A DNA stretch of 64,000 nt from Paucibacter sp. DJ2R-2 (GTDB lineage Bacteria > Pseudomonadota > Gammaproteobacteria > Burkholderiales > Burkholderiaceae_C): the NCBI RefSeq assembly GCF_025717675.1, contig NZ_JAJIRT010000005.1, forward strand, positions 1 to 64,000, read 5' to 3'. Below the pieces are notes generated by a model. That model saw nothing but the letters and a program-made list of their open reading frames with translations. It ran no database searches and was not told the DNA's origin. The position numbers and the translations under genes are program-made. Of the stretch, positions 45,381 through 54,959 are shown one piece after another. The first letter of the stretch is position 1; each line of letters starts with the position of its first letter.

Positions 45381-46997
45381 ATGAAAGCGAGCTTTGCCAT
45401 GACCACACCTCAATCGACCCGCCCCATTGATTCATCCTTCCGCGCCTTCCTGCTGGGCGGCGGTATCGGCTCCATGGCCGCAGCGGCCTTCATGATCCGC
45501 GACGCCGGCGTGCCCGGCGCGCAGATCCACGTCCTGGAGGCCTTGCCCTTGCTGGGCGGCAGCCTGGACGGCGCCGGCGATGCCGAGCGCGGCTACTCGC
45601 TGCGCGGCGGCCGCATGCTGACCACCGACAACTACGAGTGCACCTGGGACCTGTTCAAGTCCATCCCCTCGCTGGAACACCCGGGCCAGAGCGTGCTCGG
45701 CGAAACCCTGGATTTCAACGAGAAGTACAAGGCCCATTCGCAAGCCCGCCTGGTCAACCGACAGCGCGCCAAGGTGCCAGTCGAGTCCATGGGCTTTTCC
45801 ATGCACGACCGCCTGGAGCTGCTCAAGCTCTCCAATGCCAGCGAAGAAGAGCTGGGCACCAGCACCATCACCGACTGGCTGTCGCCCGCTTTCTTCGAAA
45901 CCGAGTTCTGGTTCATGTGGGCCACCACCTTTGCTTTCCAGCCCTGGCACAGTGCCGTCGAGTTCAAGCGCTATCTGCATCGCTTCATGATGGAGTTCTC
46001 GCGCATCGAAACCCTGGGCGGCGTCAAGCGCACGGTCTACAACCAGTACGACTCTTTCGTCCGGCCGCTGCAGGCCTGGCTGCGCGAGCAGGGCGTGAAC
46101 TTCGTGATGGACTGCCAGGTCACCGATCTGGAACATGTCGAGACCGAGGGTCAGTTCCAGGTCACCGCGATCTGCTGCCAGCGCGCCGGCCAGGCCGAGC
46201 GCATCGAGCTGGGCCCGCAGGACCTGGTGTTTTTCCAGAACGGCTCCATGACCGATGCCTCCAGCCTGGGCTCCATGCACAGCGCGCCGCCCCAGCTGAA
46301 CAAGCGCGACAGCCAGGGCTGGGCCTTGTGGGAAAAGCTGGCCCAGGGCCGGCCCGAGTTCGGCAATCCGGCGGCCTTCAACAGCAGCATCGCTGAGTCC
46401 ATGTGGGAGTCCTTCACCGTCACGCTCAAGGACACGGCCTTCTTCGACAAGATGCGCGCCTTCAGCGGCAACGAGCCGGGCACCGGCGGCCTGGTGACCT
46501 TCAAGGATTCGAACTGGCTGATGTCCATCGTGCTGGCCCACCAGCCGCACTTTGCCAACCAGCCGGCCGATGTGCAGGTGTTCTGGGGTTATGCCTTGTT
46601 CCCGGATCGTGTCGGTGATTTCGTGGCCAAGCCCATGTCCGAGTGCACGGGCGAAGAGATCCTGCGCGAGCTCTGCGGTCACCTGCGCTTCGATCTCGAT
46701 GCCGTAGCCCAGGCCAACTGCATCCCCTGCCGCATGCCCTACATCACCAGCATGTTCATGCCGCGCGCGCTCAGCGACCGACCGCTGCCGGTGCCCAAGA
46801 ACTCGCGCAATCTGGCTTTTGTCAGCCAGTTCGTTGAGATTCCGGACGATGTGGTCTTCACCGTCGAATACTCGGTGCGTGCGGCGCAGATGGCCGTCTA
46901 CCAGTTGCTGAATGTGCCGCGCACGGTGCCGCCCATCTTGCGCCACGACCATTCGCTCAAGGTGCAGCTGGACGCCTTGGTCAAGGCGCTGAAGTGA
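45381..46997 (+). CDS. ohyA: Oleate hydratase
   Basis: The 538-residue FAD-dependent enzyme adds water to the cis-9 double bond of oleate and similar fatty acids to give 10-hydroxy acids. Family marks are the nucleotide-binding GGGIGSMAAAAFMIRDAG, the following LEALPLLGGSLDGAG, and GYSLRGGRMLTTDNYECTWDLF. The frame is open back to a GTG at 45210, but that start would place both FNR-type boxes inside the gene. ATG 45381 (or 45399) gives a normal length. Regulation by the adjacent Crp/Fnr protein is likely but inferred. Confidence 0.93.
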   Translation: MKASFAMTTPQSTRPIDSSFRAFLLGGGIGSMAAAAFMIRDAGVPGAQIHVLEALPLLGGSLDGAGDAERGYSLRGGRMLTTDNYECTWDLFKSIPSLEHPGQSVLGETLDFNEKYKAHSQARLVNRQRAKVPVESMGFSMHDRLELLKLSNASEEELGTSTITDWLSPAFFETEFWFMWATTFAFQPWHSAVEFKRYLHRFMMEFSRIETLGGVKRTVYNQYDSFVRPLQAWLREQGVNFVMDCQVTDLEHVETEGQFQVTAICCQRAGQAERIELGPQDLVFFQNGSMTDASSLGSMHSAPPQLNKRDSQGWALWEKLAQGRPEFGNPAAFNSSIAESMWESFTVTLKDTAFFDKMRAFSGNEPGTGGLVTFKDSNWLMSIVLAHQPHFANQPADVQVFWGYALFPDRVGDFVAKPMSECTGEEILRELCGHLRFDLDAVAQANCIPCRMPYITSMFMPRALSDRPLPVPKNSRNLAFVSQFVEIPDDVVFTVEYSVRAAQMAVYQLLNVPRTVPPILRHDHSLKVQLDALVKALK

Positions 46998-47020
46998 GCT
47001 GTTAGCGCTCTGGAGGCCGC

Positions 47021-47938
47021 TCAGGCCTCCAGCCCTTGCAGCTGCCGCGCCGAGCGTGCCATTTCTTCATGCAGCCACCTGCACAGGGTGCGCAGAGCGG
47101 GCTCGTCCTTCAGGGCGGGCGGATAGACGATGTGATAGCGGCGCTGCACTGCGCCCTCGAGTGCCGGCCCAGGCAGGCGAACCAGGCGGCCGTCCAGCAA
47201 GGCATCGGCGGACAGCAGTTCGCGCACCAGGGCCACGCCCATGCCAGCCTCGGCGGCCTGCACCAGCAGGCCTCCGTCGTTGAAGCTGGCGCTGGGCAGC
47301 ACCCGGCGGGCCAGGCCGCAGCGGGCGAACCACTGCGTCCACTGCTCGGCGTCGCCCAGCAGGGGTTCATCGGCCAGTGCTGCAGGCGGCGCGCCCGTCA
47401 GGCGCTGGGCAAGCGCGGGCGCTGCCACCACGATCTGGCGCGATTCCATCATCACCTCGTTGACCAGGCCTGGCCAAGGGCCCACGCCTTGGCGCACGGC
47501 CAGGTGAAAGCCCTCCTGCTCCAGATCGATCACCCTTTGCAGGGTGAAGAGTTTGAGCACGATATGGGGGTTCGCCGCTTGCCAGCGGCCCAGGCGGGGG
47601 ATCAGCCAGCGCTGCGCAAACGAAGGCGTGCAGGTGATGTTGAGGCTTTGCATGGCGCTGCCGCTGGCGGCGCTGGCCGCGCGCAGGCCCAGCTCCAGCT
47701 CGGTCCAGGCGCGCTCGAGCGCGTTCTGCAGGGCGCGGCCGGCGGCGTTCAGGCGGATGCCGCGGCCCTGGCGCTCGAACAAGGGGTAGCCCAGCTGCGC
47801 CTCCAGGGACTTGATCTGCTGGCTGACGGCGCTGTGCGTGAGGTGCAGCTGTTCGGCCGCGGCGCGCACGTTTTCGCTGCGGGCGGTGGCGCGGAAGGCG
47901 GCCAGGTATTGCAAGGGCAGGCGGGCGGCTGAAACCAT
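47021..47938 (-). CDS. LysR-family regulator (GcvA-like)
   Basis: The 305-residue protein has the LysR helix-turn-helix (PLQYLAAFRATARSENVRAA, with THSAVSQQIKSLEAQLG as the recognition part) and a C-terminal effector domain resembling the GcvA subgroup (FHLAVRQGVGPWPGL). It converges on ohyA with a 23-bp gap and is divergent from the S33 hydrolase, with 106 bp between the starts. That hydrolase is the probable target. The effector is unknown. Confidence 0.92.
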   Translation of the reverse strand: MVSAARLPLQYLAAFRATARSENVRAAAEQLHLTHSAVSQQIKSLEAQLGYPLFERQGRGIRLNAAGRALQNALERAWTELELGLRAASAASGSAMQSLNITCTPSFAQRWLIPRLGRWQAANPHIVLKLFTLQRVIDLEQEGFHLAVRQGVGPWPGLVNEVMMESRQIVVAAPALAQRLTGAPPAALADEPLLGDAEQWTQWFARCGLARRVLPSASFNDGGLLVQAAEAGMGVALVRELLSADALLDGRLVRLPGPALEGAVQRRYHIVYPPALKDEPALRTLCRWLHEEMARSARQLQGLEA

Positions 47939-48044
47939 CTGGAAAGTTTAACTGTCCAATCCGGCCAGAAATTCGCGCTATTCATCGGTTTGCTGAAAAC
48001 CTAGGATGCCCAGCCATGGCTTCCACGGGGTTCAGGAGATGAAT

Positions 48045-49190
48045 ATGAAGGATATGAAGGTCGCCGCACGCACGCTCAAAAAGCACTCGCGCAGTCTCTT
48101 GCTGGGCCTCGTCTTGATGGCGACGCTGGGTTTTGTCTTCAGCCTGCCGAGCGGGTCGCCCAGCGAAGTGATGGGCGCGCTCAAGCCCATGCCGCCGGTG
48201 CCGGCCGCTTCCAGTTCCTTGCAGCCGCTGCGTGATCGCCGTGTACTCAGCCTTGCCGGTGCGAGCTCGGCCGCGGATGGCGGCGCCGCTGCTGCCGAAT
48301 GGTCCGAGCATCAGTTTTCCACGCCCGATGGCCTGCTGGCCTACACCAGCCTGGGCCAGGGCCCGGTGCTGGTGGTGCTGCCGGGCGGGCCCGGTGGCAG
48401 CGGCCATGGTCTGAGGCCCTGGTTCCGCGTGCTGGCGCGCGAGCATACCGTGGTGCTGCTGGACAATATCGGCCGGGGCCGCTCGGCCCGCCTGACGGAT
48501 GCCTCTCGCTACACCGTGGACCGCGATGCTGAAGATGTCGAACGCCTGCGCCGCCACCTCGGCGTGCGCACGCTGGCGGTCTACGGCCATTCCTACGGCG
48601 GCCTGGTGGCGCAGGCCTATGCCAGCCGCTACCCGCAGGCGGTGGACCATCTGATTCTGGGCAACACCTTGCATGGCGCGCGCAGCTGGCAGGCGCAGAT
48701 CGACCACTTCGAAGCGCATCTGCAGCGCCACGAGCCCGAGCGCTGGCAGGCCTTGCAAACCCTGCGGGAGCAGGGCAGTTTGAGCGGTAGCGCCGAGGCG
48801 CAGCGCCTGCTCGGCGACGCGTTCTCGCCCTTGTACTGGGCCGACCGCGCCGCCAGCCACCCCCGGGCGGCGCCCAGCCGCGATCCGCGCGATGCCCTCA
48901 ATCTGGATGTCTACCGCGCCATGCTGGGCCCCGACCCGGAGCGCCGCGTCGGCGGCACCCTGGTCGGCGTGGAATTGCTGCCGCGGCTCAAGGCGGTGAC
49001 GGCGCCCACGCTGCTGCTGACCGGCCGCTACGACCCGGTGGCGCCGCCCCTGGTGATGAACGAGATGCGCGATGCCCTGGGCTCGCAGGCCCGGGCCGAG
49101 AGCGAGGTGTTCGAGCATTCCGGCCACCGGCCCTTCATTGAAGAGGGGGCGGCCTGGGCCGGACGGGTGCAGGCCTTTCTGGCGCGCTGA
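48045..49190 (+). CDS. Alpha/beta hydrolase, S33 (prolyl aminopeptidase-like) family
   Basis: The 381-residue protein has an N-terminal membrane anchor or signal (about residues 15-35, SRSLLLGLVLMATLGFVFSL) and an alpha/beta-hydrolase fold. The oxyanion motif is GGPGGSGHG, the nucleophile Ser183 in GHSYGG, with Asp330 and His361 completing the triad. Sequence around the motifs suggests a prolyl aminopeptidase-like or esterase role in the periplasm; the substrate is not evident. AGGAG lies six bases before ATG 48045; other ATGs at 48039 and 48054 are possible. It is divergent from a LysR gene. Confidence 0.87.
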   Translation: MKDMKVAARTLKKHSRSLLLGLVLMATLGFVFSLPSGSPSEVMGALKPMPPVPAASSSLQPLRDRRVLSLAGASSAADGGAAAAEWSEHQFSTPDGLLAYTSLGQGPVLVVLPGGPGGSGHGLRPWFRVLAREHTVVLLDNIGRGRSARLTDASRYTVDRDAEDVERLRRHLGVRTLAVYGHSYGGLVAQAYASRYPQAVDHLILGNTLHGARSWQAQIDHFEAHLQRHEPERWQALQTLREQGSLSGSAEAQRLLGDAFSPLYWADRAASHPRAAPSRDPRDALNLDVYRAMLGPDPERRVGGTLVGVELLPRLKAVTAPTLLLTGRYDPVAPPLVMNEMRDALGSQARAESEVFEHSGHRPFIEEGAAWAGRVQAFLAR

Positions 49191-49317
49191 AGTCGGGGCC
49201 GCACAGGCGGAAGCCCTGGCCGGAACTGCCGCTACTTGCGCGGCTGGCACGCTATTGACGTGCGCGGGTCGGGGCCACCTCCTGGCCCGCAGCCTGCGCT
49301 CCCAAAGCGACAGGCGC

Positions 49318-52155
49318 TCAGATGCGGAACATGGCGCTACGCGGAAAGCTCAGGATGAAACGACTGCCCTGCCCGGGCGAGGACTTCGCTTGCAAATCGC
49401 CACCCAGCACCGTGGTGACGATGCGGTAAGCCACCGACAGCCCGAGCCCGGAGCCGCCACTCCCCAGCTGGGTGGTGAAGAAGGGGTCAAACACATGGGC
49501 CAACACCTGCGGGCTCATGCCGGAGCCATCGTCCGCCACCTCAAGGTGCAGCACATCGCCATGGACCTCAAGTTCAATGGCGATACGGCCGCTTGCTCGG
49601 CCCTTGAAAGCATGGGTCAAACAGTTCTGCAGCACATTGCCCAAGGCCCAGCCCAGAGGCCCTGGGTAGCTGTCGCAGCGCAGCGCCTGTGGCACTTCGA
49701 TATGAACCCGCAAACCTGACAGCTCGGCCGGGACGCGCAGCGCTGCCACGCAGTCTTCCACCAAGCTCCTCAGATCAAACTCGCGCCGCTCTTCCGACGC
49801 CTGGTCAACCACCAGTTGCTTGAAGTCTGCAATCAGACCGGCCGCACGCTTCATGGACCGGGTCACCAAGGCTGAGCTATGCAGACCATCGGCCACAAAG
49901 CTGTCCAGCGCGGAGCGACGCAGTTGGCCTTCGGTCAGCGTTTGGGCGATCTGATCGAAGCGACTCTCCAGGGTCGTGCTCGCCATCAGGGCGTTGCCGA
50001 TCGGCGTGTTCAGCTCATGTGACAGTCCCGCCACCATGGCGCCCAGCGACGCCAGCTTTTCCTGTTGCACCAGCAAGACCTGCGTGCGCTTCAAGGCCTG
50101 AATCGCCTCAGCGTTGGCCAAGGCAATCGCACCATAGGCACACAGCGTTCGAAAAATCGCGGTTTCCCGTTCCCCATAAGCCTGCTCGCGGACGGACTGG
50201 ATGGTCATGGCCCCCAGGCAGCGCTCACCGACCGTCAGCGGCGCAAACATCATGCTCAGTGTCGGCAAGCTTCCAGGAATCAGCATCGGGCTGCTCGTGC
50301 CCGCAGCCAAGGAGCGAACGATCTCAAGCCCCTCACGCACGCATCGCACCAAATTGGACTCAGGATCATCCAGGGCGATCCGGTGAGGGCTCAAGCGCTG
50401 CCCGCATTCCTCGCGCAGCGCACTGTGCAAGAAGCAGCCTTGCTCGTCCAACAAATAGATCGAAAAGCTGGCGGCATCGAGCAGACCCTGAACATGGCGG
50501 GCCAAGGCATTGAACACCGCCTCGGCATCCAGGCTGGCGGTGATTTCCCGGCCGATCTTGCCCAAATCTTCCAGGGTTGCATTGGCGCCCAGCAAGGCGT
50601 CGGCTCGGTGCGCCTCAGCCAATGCGCGTTCGGCTTGGGCCTGGGCGAGCTGCTTCAAATGCTCCGCTTCCAAGCGCGCCCGCTCCATCTCGTGGCGGAT
50701 CTGCACGGCCATGGCGCGGTTGCCGGCCTCCCTGGACTGGATGCGTTCACGCGAGAGCCCCGCCTGCAGCGCCAGTTGATAGGCCTGCTCCAACTGACCG
50801 AGGCGAGCGCATTCGCTGGCGGCATCTTCCAGCAAGGCATGGGGCACAACATAGCCCTCCAGTTGCGCCGCCAGTCCCAAGGCTTGCTGGAGATAGTGCA
50901 GGGCGGGGCTGGGCGCATGGTTTTGCTCAGAAACCGGTATCGCTAGGTCCAGCTGACCCTGCAAGCCGGCGACCACCTGCAAAAGCTCGATCTGCTCGAT
51001 ACGGTAGCCCCATGCATGACAGAGACTGAGTGCCTCCTGGGCGTGGGCGAGCGCCTGGTCCGGGCTGCCCAGCTGCTTTTTCACAAGCGCCAAGCCACGC
51101 AAGACATCAATCAAGCGGTCTTGTGCCGACATGGCCCGACACATCGCTTCGGCCTGCCTGAACCAATCCAAGGCTTGCGCCGGCTCGGCCAGGGCCAGGG
51201 CGATATCGCCCAGCTCAATGAGGGCGATCAGATAATTGCGCGAAGCCTTGACTGGCTGCAAGGCCTGGAGCGCATCCAGCAAATGCGCCTGGGCAGCGGC
51301 CGGCTGGCCCAGATGGCGCAAAGCCTCGCCGGTTCGTTGCAGCATGCTGCCTGTCAAGACATCCAGGCCAGCTGTGCGGGCAATCTCCAGCCCGCGTTCG
51401 GACCACTCGAGCGCCAAGGCCGGGTTGTTCAATTGCAGGAACGCAAAGCTCATGCTGGCCGCGGCCATGACGGCTTGTTTGATCTGACCGGTCTGAAGTG
51501 CGCTCGAACAAGCCAACTGGAAATGCCAAGTGGCTTGCCGATGCTGGCTCGCCAATCCGGCCAACAAGGCAATGCCGGCATGCAGCCAGGCTGCCGCTGC
51601 CGGATCGAGCGCCAGCCCCTCCTCCAAACCGCAAGTGGCCAGCAGGGCCTGGGCCGCCGATGCGTCGAGATAGGCCTGCACATAAATGCTGCGGGCCAGG
51701 CCCATCTGTCGACGTTGTCCATCGTCGCTGGCGGCGTAGGCCTCGCAGGCGCATTGCATGTCTTGCAAGGCCTGCTGCGGCGCGCCGCAGTCATTGCTGA
51801 GAAAAGCCGACAGCCAATACGCATCTCCGCGTCCCGCTGGGTCCTGCAGGCGCTCGAACTCGGCCAAGGCTTCGCGCAGCAGCTGCCGGGCTTGTTCCAG
51901 ATGGCCAAGCAACCAGGCGCCTTCGGCTCGTATCAGCTGCAGTCGTGCTTGGTGGCGCTGCCATTCGCTGCCCGCACAAGCGACCGTGATGAACAAGCGT
52001 TCCGCCTGTTCAGCCAACTGCAATGCACGTCTGACATCGCGTTGGCGAAGCTGCCAAGCCAGGGCCAACATCAAGGCGGGAACCGCTTCGGGAGATGCGG
52101 CAGCAAGCCTGGACTCCAGGCGCGCAAGATCCTCTGAATTGGCAAAGAATTGCAT
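49318..52155 (-). CDS. Soluble TPR-GAF sensor histidine kinase
   Basis: The 945-residue protein has TPR-like helical repeats (about residues 20-490), a coiled-coil (about 495-540), a GAF domain (about 545-690), a HisKA-type helix with phospho-acceptor His713 (GLSHELNTPIGNA) and an ATPase domain with NVLQN, DDGSGM and GSGGSGLGLS boxes. No membrane segment or receiver domain is present, and no response regulator is adjacent. It therefore appears to be a cytosolic orphan kinase reading a protein or small-molecule signal. ATG 52155 is preferred; an in-frame ATG at 52224 would add 23 residues. The preceding 230 bp hold nothing I can identify. Confidence 0.9.
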   Translation of the reverse strand: MQFFANSEDLARLESRLAAASPEAVPALMLALAWQLRQRDVRRALQLAEQAERLFITVACAGSEWQRHQARLQLIRAEGAWLLGHLEQARQLLREALAEFERLQDPAGRGDAYWLSAFLSNDCGAPQQALQDMQCACEAYAASDDGQRRQMGLARSIYVQAYLDASAAQALLATCGLEEGLALDPAAAAWLHAGIALLAGLASQHRQATWHFQLACSSALQTGQIKQAVMAAASMSFAFLQLNNPALALEWSERGLEIARTAGLDVLTGSMLQRTGEALRHLGQPAAAQAHLLDALQALQPVKASRNYLIALIELGDIALALAEPAQALDWFRQAEAMCRAMSAQDRLIDVLRGLALVKKQLGSPDQALAHAQEALSLCHAWGYRIEQIELLQVVAGLQGQLDLAIPVSEQNHAPSPALHYLQQALGLAAQLEGYVVPHALLEDAASECARLGQLEQAYQLALQAGLSRERIQSREAGNRAMAVQIRHEMERARLEAEHLKQLAQAQAERALAEAHRADALLGANATLEDLGKIGREITASLDAEAVFNALARHVQGLLDAASFSIYLLDEQGCFLHSALREECGQRLSPHRIALDDPESNLVRCVREGLEIVRSLAAGTSSPMLIPGSLPTLSMMFAPLTVGERCLGAMTIQSVREQAYGERETAIFRTLCAYGAIALANAEAIQALKRTQVLLVQQEKLASLGAMVAGLSHELNTPIGNALMASTTLESRFDQIAQTLTEGQLRRSALDSFVADGLHSSALVTRSMKRAAGLIADFKQLVVDQASEERREFDLRSLVEDCVAALRVPAELSGLRVHIEVPQALRCDSYPGPLGWALGNVLQNCLTHAFKGRASGRIAIELEVHGDVLHLEVADDGSGMSPQVLAHVFDPFFTTQLGSGGSGLGLSVAYRIVTTVLGGDLQAKSSPGQGSRFILSFPRSAMFRI

Positions 52156-52385
52156 TTCGTCACGACGTTCTCTGCAGACGCCGGAGTCTACAAGGCTGCC
52201 CAGCGTCGGGCCGCCTTCGTTCATCCATTTCGGAACCCACGAGAGGGCATGGCCGCGGCCGGAGGAGCGTTCAAGGGAGCGGCCGTCCGCGCCCTCAACG
52301 GCGGGCTCCGCGTCCGCATTCCGGCTGGTGTTGCTCCTGGGCGCCAAGTAAGTCTGCGAGAGCGCGAGAGGTGCTGACGCTGTGT

Positions 52386-53864
52386 TCAGCGCTGAAGCGC
52401 AGCCAAGGCCTGCACCGCGGCGACGATTTCGGCCGGCGTCAGCGCGGCAAAGCCAAGCAACCAGCCGTCCTGACGCGCAGGACCCCGATAGAGTGCGCTG
52501 AGGCTGGGCGTCAGCAGGCCGGCGCTGGTGGCGCGCCGAGTCCACAGCGATTCTTCCTTGGGTGGCAGCAGGGCAGCGATCTGCAGGCCGCCCGGGCTGG
52601 GCTGGGGCCGCAGCCAGTCGCCGACGCGGGCCTGCAGCTCGTTCATCAAGACCTCTCGTCGCTGGCGGTAGAGCTGGCGCATCAGACGCAGATGCGCGGC
52701 GAAATGGCCCTGGGCGATGAAGTCAGCGGTGACCGCTTGGGACAGCAGGGCGCTGTGCCCGTCCTGGATGCTGCGCGCCGTGCACAGCGGCGCCACCAGC
52801 TCCGTCGGCAGCACCAGATAGGCCAGGCGCAGCGAAGGGAACAAGGCTTTGGAAAAGGTGCCGAGGTACAGCACCCGGCCCGGCTCCTGCTCGGGCTGCA
52901 GGCCTTGCAGCGCGGGCATGGGCCGGCCTTCGTAGTGGAACTCGCTGTCGTAGTCGTCCTCGATCAGCCAGCTGCCCTCGCGCCGCGCCAACTCCAGCAA
53001 GGCCTGGCGCCGGGCCAGGCTCAGGGCCACGCCGCTGGGGTATTGGTGCGAGGGCGTCAGGAATATCAGGCGCGGGGCTGGCACTGCATCCCCCGCAGGT
53101 GGGCACAGGCCCTGCGCATCCACCGGCACCGGCCGCAGCCGCGCGCCCGCAGCGGCAAAGGCGGTGGCGGCGCCGCGGTAGCCGGGCTCTTCCATCCAGA
53201 CGCTGTCGCCTTCATCCAGCAGCATGCTGGCCAGCAGCTGCAAAGCCTGCTGCGAGCTGGTCAGCACCAGCACTTGCTCTGCGCTGCAGCGCAGGCCGCG
53301 CGCCTGGCGCAGATAGCCGGCAATCGCTTCGCGCAGGCAGGCCAGGCCTTGGGGATCGCCATAGCCCAGCAGCTCGCGCCCGCCCGCGTCGCTGAGCCGG
53401 CGCTTGATCAGCTGGCGCCAGAGCGGCAGGGGAAAGGCGCGCAGATCGGGGCTGCCGGCGGCAAAAGGCAGGGGGTGACGCGGGTCTTCACAGGCGCCGC
53501 CGCTGGCGATGCGTTGGCCGCGCAGAGAGAGCGGGGGCGGGCGGCTGGGCTGCGGTTGCGGCCTGGCCCCTGCGCGGGGGCTGTTAGCGGGAGCCTGAGT
53601 CATGGCGAAGGCGACAAAGCTGCCCTGGCCGATGTGGCGGCTCAGATAGCCCTCGGCCTCCAGCTGGCCGTAGGCCGCCTCCACTGTCACGCGAGACAAG
53701 CCCAGATCGGCCGCCAGCATACGGCTCGAAGGCAGGCGCTCGCCCTGCTGCAGATCGCCTTCGCGCATGGCCTGACGCAGGCTGGCGCAGAGCTGCTCGC
53801 GCCGGCCCAGGCCTGCGGCTGCGCCGCGCTCGAACCACTGCAGCCAGAGGCGGGATGGAGGCAT
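52386..53864 (-). CDS. MocR-family regulator (GntR helix-turn-helix plus PLP fold)
   Basis: The 492-residue protein joins a GntR winged helix (about residues 20-85, LPSSRMLAADLGLSRVTVEAAYGQLEAEGYL) to an aminotransferase fold. The PLP-binding lysine is Lys339 in GTFSKALFP, with the cofactor-site stretch IEDDYDSEFHYEG. MocR proteins use PLP or its aldimine as effector and often control vitamin B6 or amino-acid genes. It is divergent from the rhodanese gene, with inverted repeats in between. ATG 53864 gives the family start; an upstream ATG at 53918 would put the repeats inside the gene. Confidence 0.92.
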   Translation of the reverse strand: MPPSRLWLQWFERGAAAGLGRREQLCASLRQAMREGDLQQGERLPSSRMLAADLGLSRVTVEAAYGQLEAEGYLSRHIGQGSFVAFAMTQAPANSPRAGARPQPQPSRPPPLSLRGQRIASGGACEDPRHPLPFAAGSPDLRAFPLPLWRQLIKRRLSDAGGRELLGYGDPQGLACLREAIAGYLRQARGLRCSAEQVLVLTSSQQALQLLASMLLDEGDSVWMEEPGYRGAATAFAAAGARLRPVPVDAQGLCPPAGDAVPAPRLIFLTPSHQYPSGVALSLARRQALLELARREGSWLIEDDYDSEFHYEGRPMPALQGLQPEQEPGRVLYLGTFSKALFPSLRLAYLVLPTELVAPLCTARSIQDGHSALLSQAVTADFIAQGHFAAHLRLMRQLYRQRREVLMNELQARVGDWLRPQPSPGGLQIAALLPPKEESLWTRRATSAGLLTPSLSALYRGPARQDGWLLGFAALTPAEIVAAVQALAALQR

Positions 53865-53876
53865 GGGTCTTATTGA

Positions 53877-53909
53877 ATTGAGGAAATTGGCCTCAATGCT
53901 AAGGCCAAT
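53877..53909. promoter_or_regulatory. Nested inverted repeats between the MocR and rhodanese genes
   Basis: ATTGAGG (53877-53883) and CCTCAAT (53891-53897) form a 7-bp dyad. ATTGGCC (53886-53892) and GGCCAAT (53903-53909) form a second dyad that interleaves with it. The position just upstream of the MocR start suggests an autoregulatory operator also serving the divergent rhodanese gene. Confidence 0.5.
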
Positions 53910-53986
53910 GCGGCGCACAGTGGCCCTGCCGTGTGGCTCAGCCCCGGCTTGCCACCTTGTTGTTCATTTCGCAAAGGAAGTTTCCT

Positions 53987-54454
53987 GTGATTGCTGTATC
54001 TGTAGAATCGAGCTTGTCCCTGGTTTTGGCCCACCCCGCCCCCAGCCCCGCTGAGAGCGCTGCCTTCATGGCCGCCAAGCTGCGCTTCCATGCCGATGCC
54101 TGGGATGTGGCCGAGGACTTGAGCGCCGGCATAGCCGCCCTGGTCGTTATTGACACCCGCTCTGAGGCGCTTTACGCCGCCGGCCATGTGCCGGGTGCGC
54201 TGAGCCTGCCGCACCGGTTGATGGACGCTGCCGGCACCGCCGGCCTGGACCGCAGCAAGACCTATGTGACCTACTGCGATGGCATCGGCTGCAATGGCTC
54301 CACCAAGGGCGCGCTCAAGCTGGCCTTGCTGGGCTTCCAGGTCAAGGAGATGCTGGGAGGGCTGGACTTCTGGAAGCGCGACGGCCACCCCGTGGCCCAG
54401 GGCAGCGAGCCCGGCAGCATGCGCGGCCATGCCTTGATCGCTTGTGCGTGCTGA
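53987..54454 (+). CDS. Rhodanese-domain protein
   Basis: The 155-residue protein has a single rhodanese domain with VVIDTRSEALYAAGHVPGA and the active-site loop YCDGIGCNGSTKGALKLA. The catalytic cysteine is the first in that loop, and a second cysteine follows four residues later. It ends with MLGGLDFWKRDG. Such proteins transfer sulfur or bind thiols; a partner is not evident. GTG 53987, eight bases after AAGGAAG, is the best start. It is divergent from the MocR regulator and overlaps the next GNAT gene by 11 bp. Confidence 0.87.
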   Translation: MIAVSVESSLSLVLAHPAPSPAESAAFMAAKLRFHADAWDVAEDLSAGIAALVVIDTRSEALYAAGHVPGALSLPHRLMDAAGTAGLDRSKTYVTYCDGIGCNGSTKGALKLALLGFQVKEMLGGLDFWKRDGHPVAQGSEPGSMRGHALIACAC

Positions 54455-54941
54455 GGCCTCGCTGGACCCAGCGTCGCTGACTGTGCGCCGGGCCGCGCCA
54501 GGCGATGCCGAGGCTCTGGTCCGCCTGGGCGAGGCGCACGCCGCCTTTGAAGGCCTGGCCCTGCCGGATGGCCGTGAAGCACGGCGACGCCGTCTGGAGC
54601 TTGCCTTGTTGCAGCAGCGCGTGCAGGCTTGGCTGGTGTGCGGCCCGCAGGCCCTGTCCCTGTCCCGGGCTCATGGCTATGCCAGCCTGACGCTGGACTT
54701 TTCCACTTTGGCCGCCGAGCCCTATGCCCATCTCGACTGCCTCTACTTGCAGCCGGCGCTGCGCGGCCAGGGCTGGGGTCAGGTCTTGCTGCAGCTCGCC
54801 AGCGGCCATGCCCGCGCCCAGGGCTGCCGTGAGCTGCAGTGGCAAACGCCGGAGTGGAACGAGGCTGCGGCGCGTTTCTACCGCCGGCAGGGTGCGCAGG
54901 AACGGATCAAGCGCCGCTTCATCCTGGCGCTACCGGATTGA
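54444..54941 (+). CDS. GNAT-family N-acetyltransferase
   Basis: The 165-residue product carries the GNAT core LDCLYLQPALRGQGWGQVLLQ (acetyl-CoA pyrophosphate loop in RGQGWG) and the C-terminal NEAAARFYRRQGAQE. The acceptor is unknown. It begins with GTG at 54444, inside the end of the rhodanese gene (11-bp overlap), so the two are probably one operon possibly controlled by the MocR regulator. Confidence 0.87.
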   Translation: MRAEASLDPASLTVRRAAPGDAEALVRLGEAHAAFEGLALPDGREARRRRLELALLQQRVQAWLVCGPQALSLSRAHGYASLTLDFSTLAAEPYAHLDCLYLQPALRGQGWGQVLLQLASGHARAQGCRELQWQTPEWNEAAARFYRRQGAQERIKRRFILALPD

Positions 54942-54959
54942 ATCCGCCGGCGTCTGGCT

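Noticed and set aside
52156-52545. Upstream extension of the TPR-GAF kinase to 52545
   Set aside because: It overlaps the end of the MocR gene on the same strand and encodes Arg/Ser-rich sequence with no family match.
52095-53876. A 593-codon plus-strand frame opposite the MocR gene
   Set aside because: It mirrors the codon pattern of the MocR gene and has no start signal or recognisable motif.
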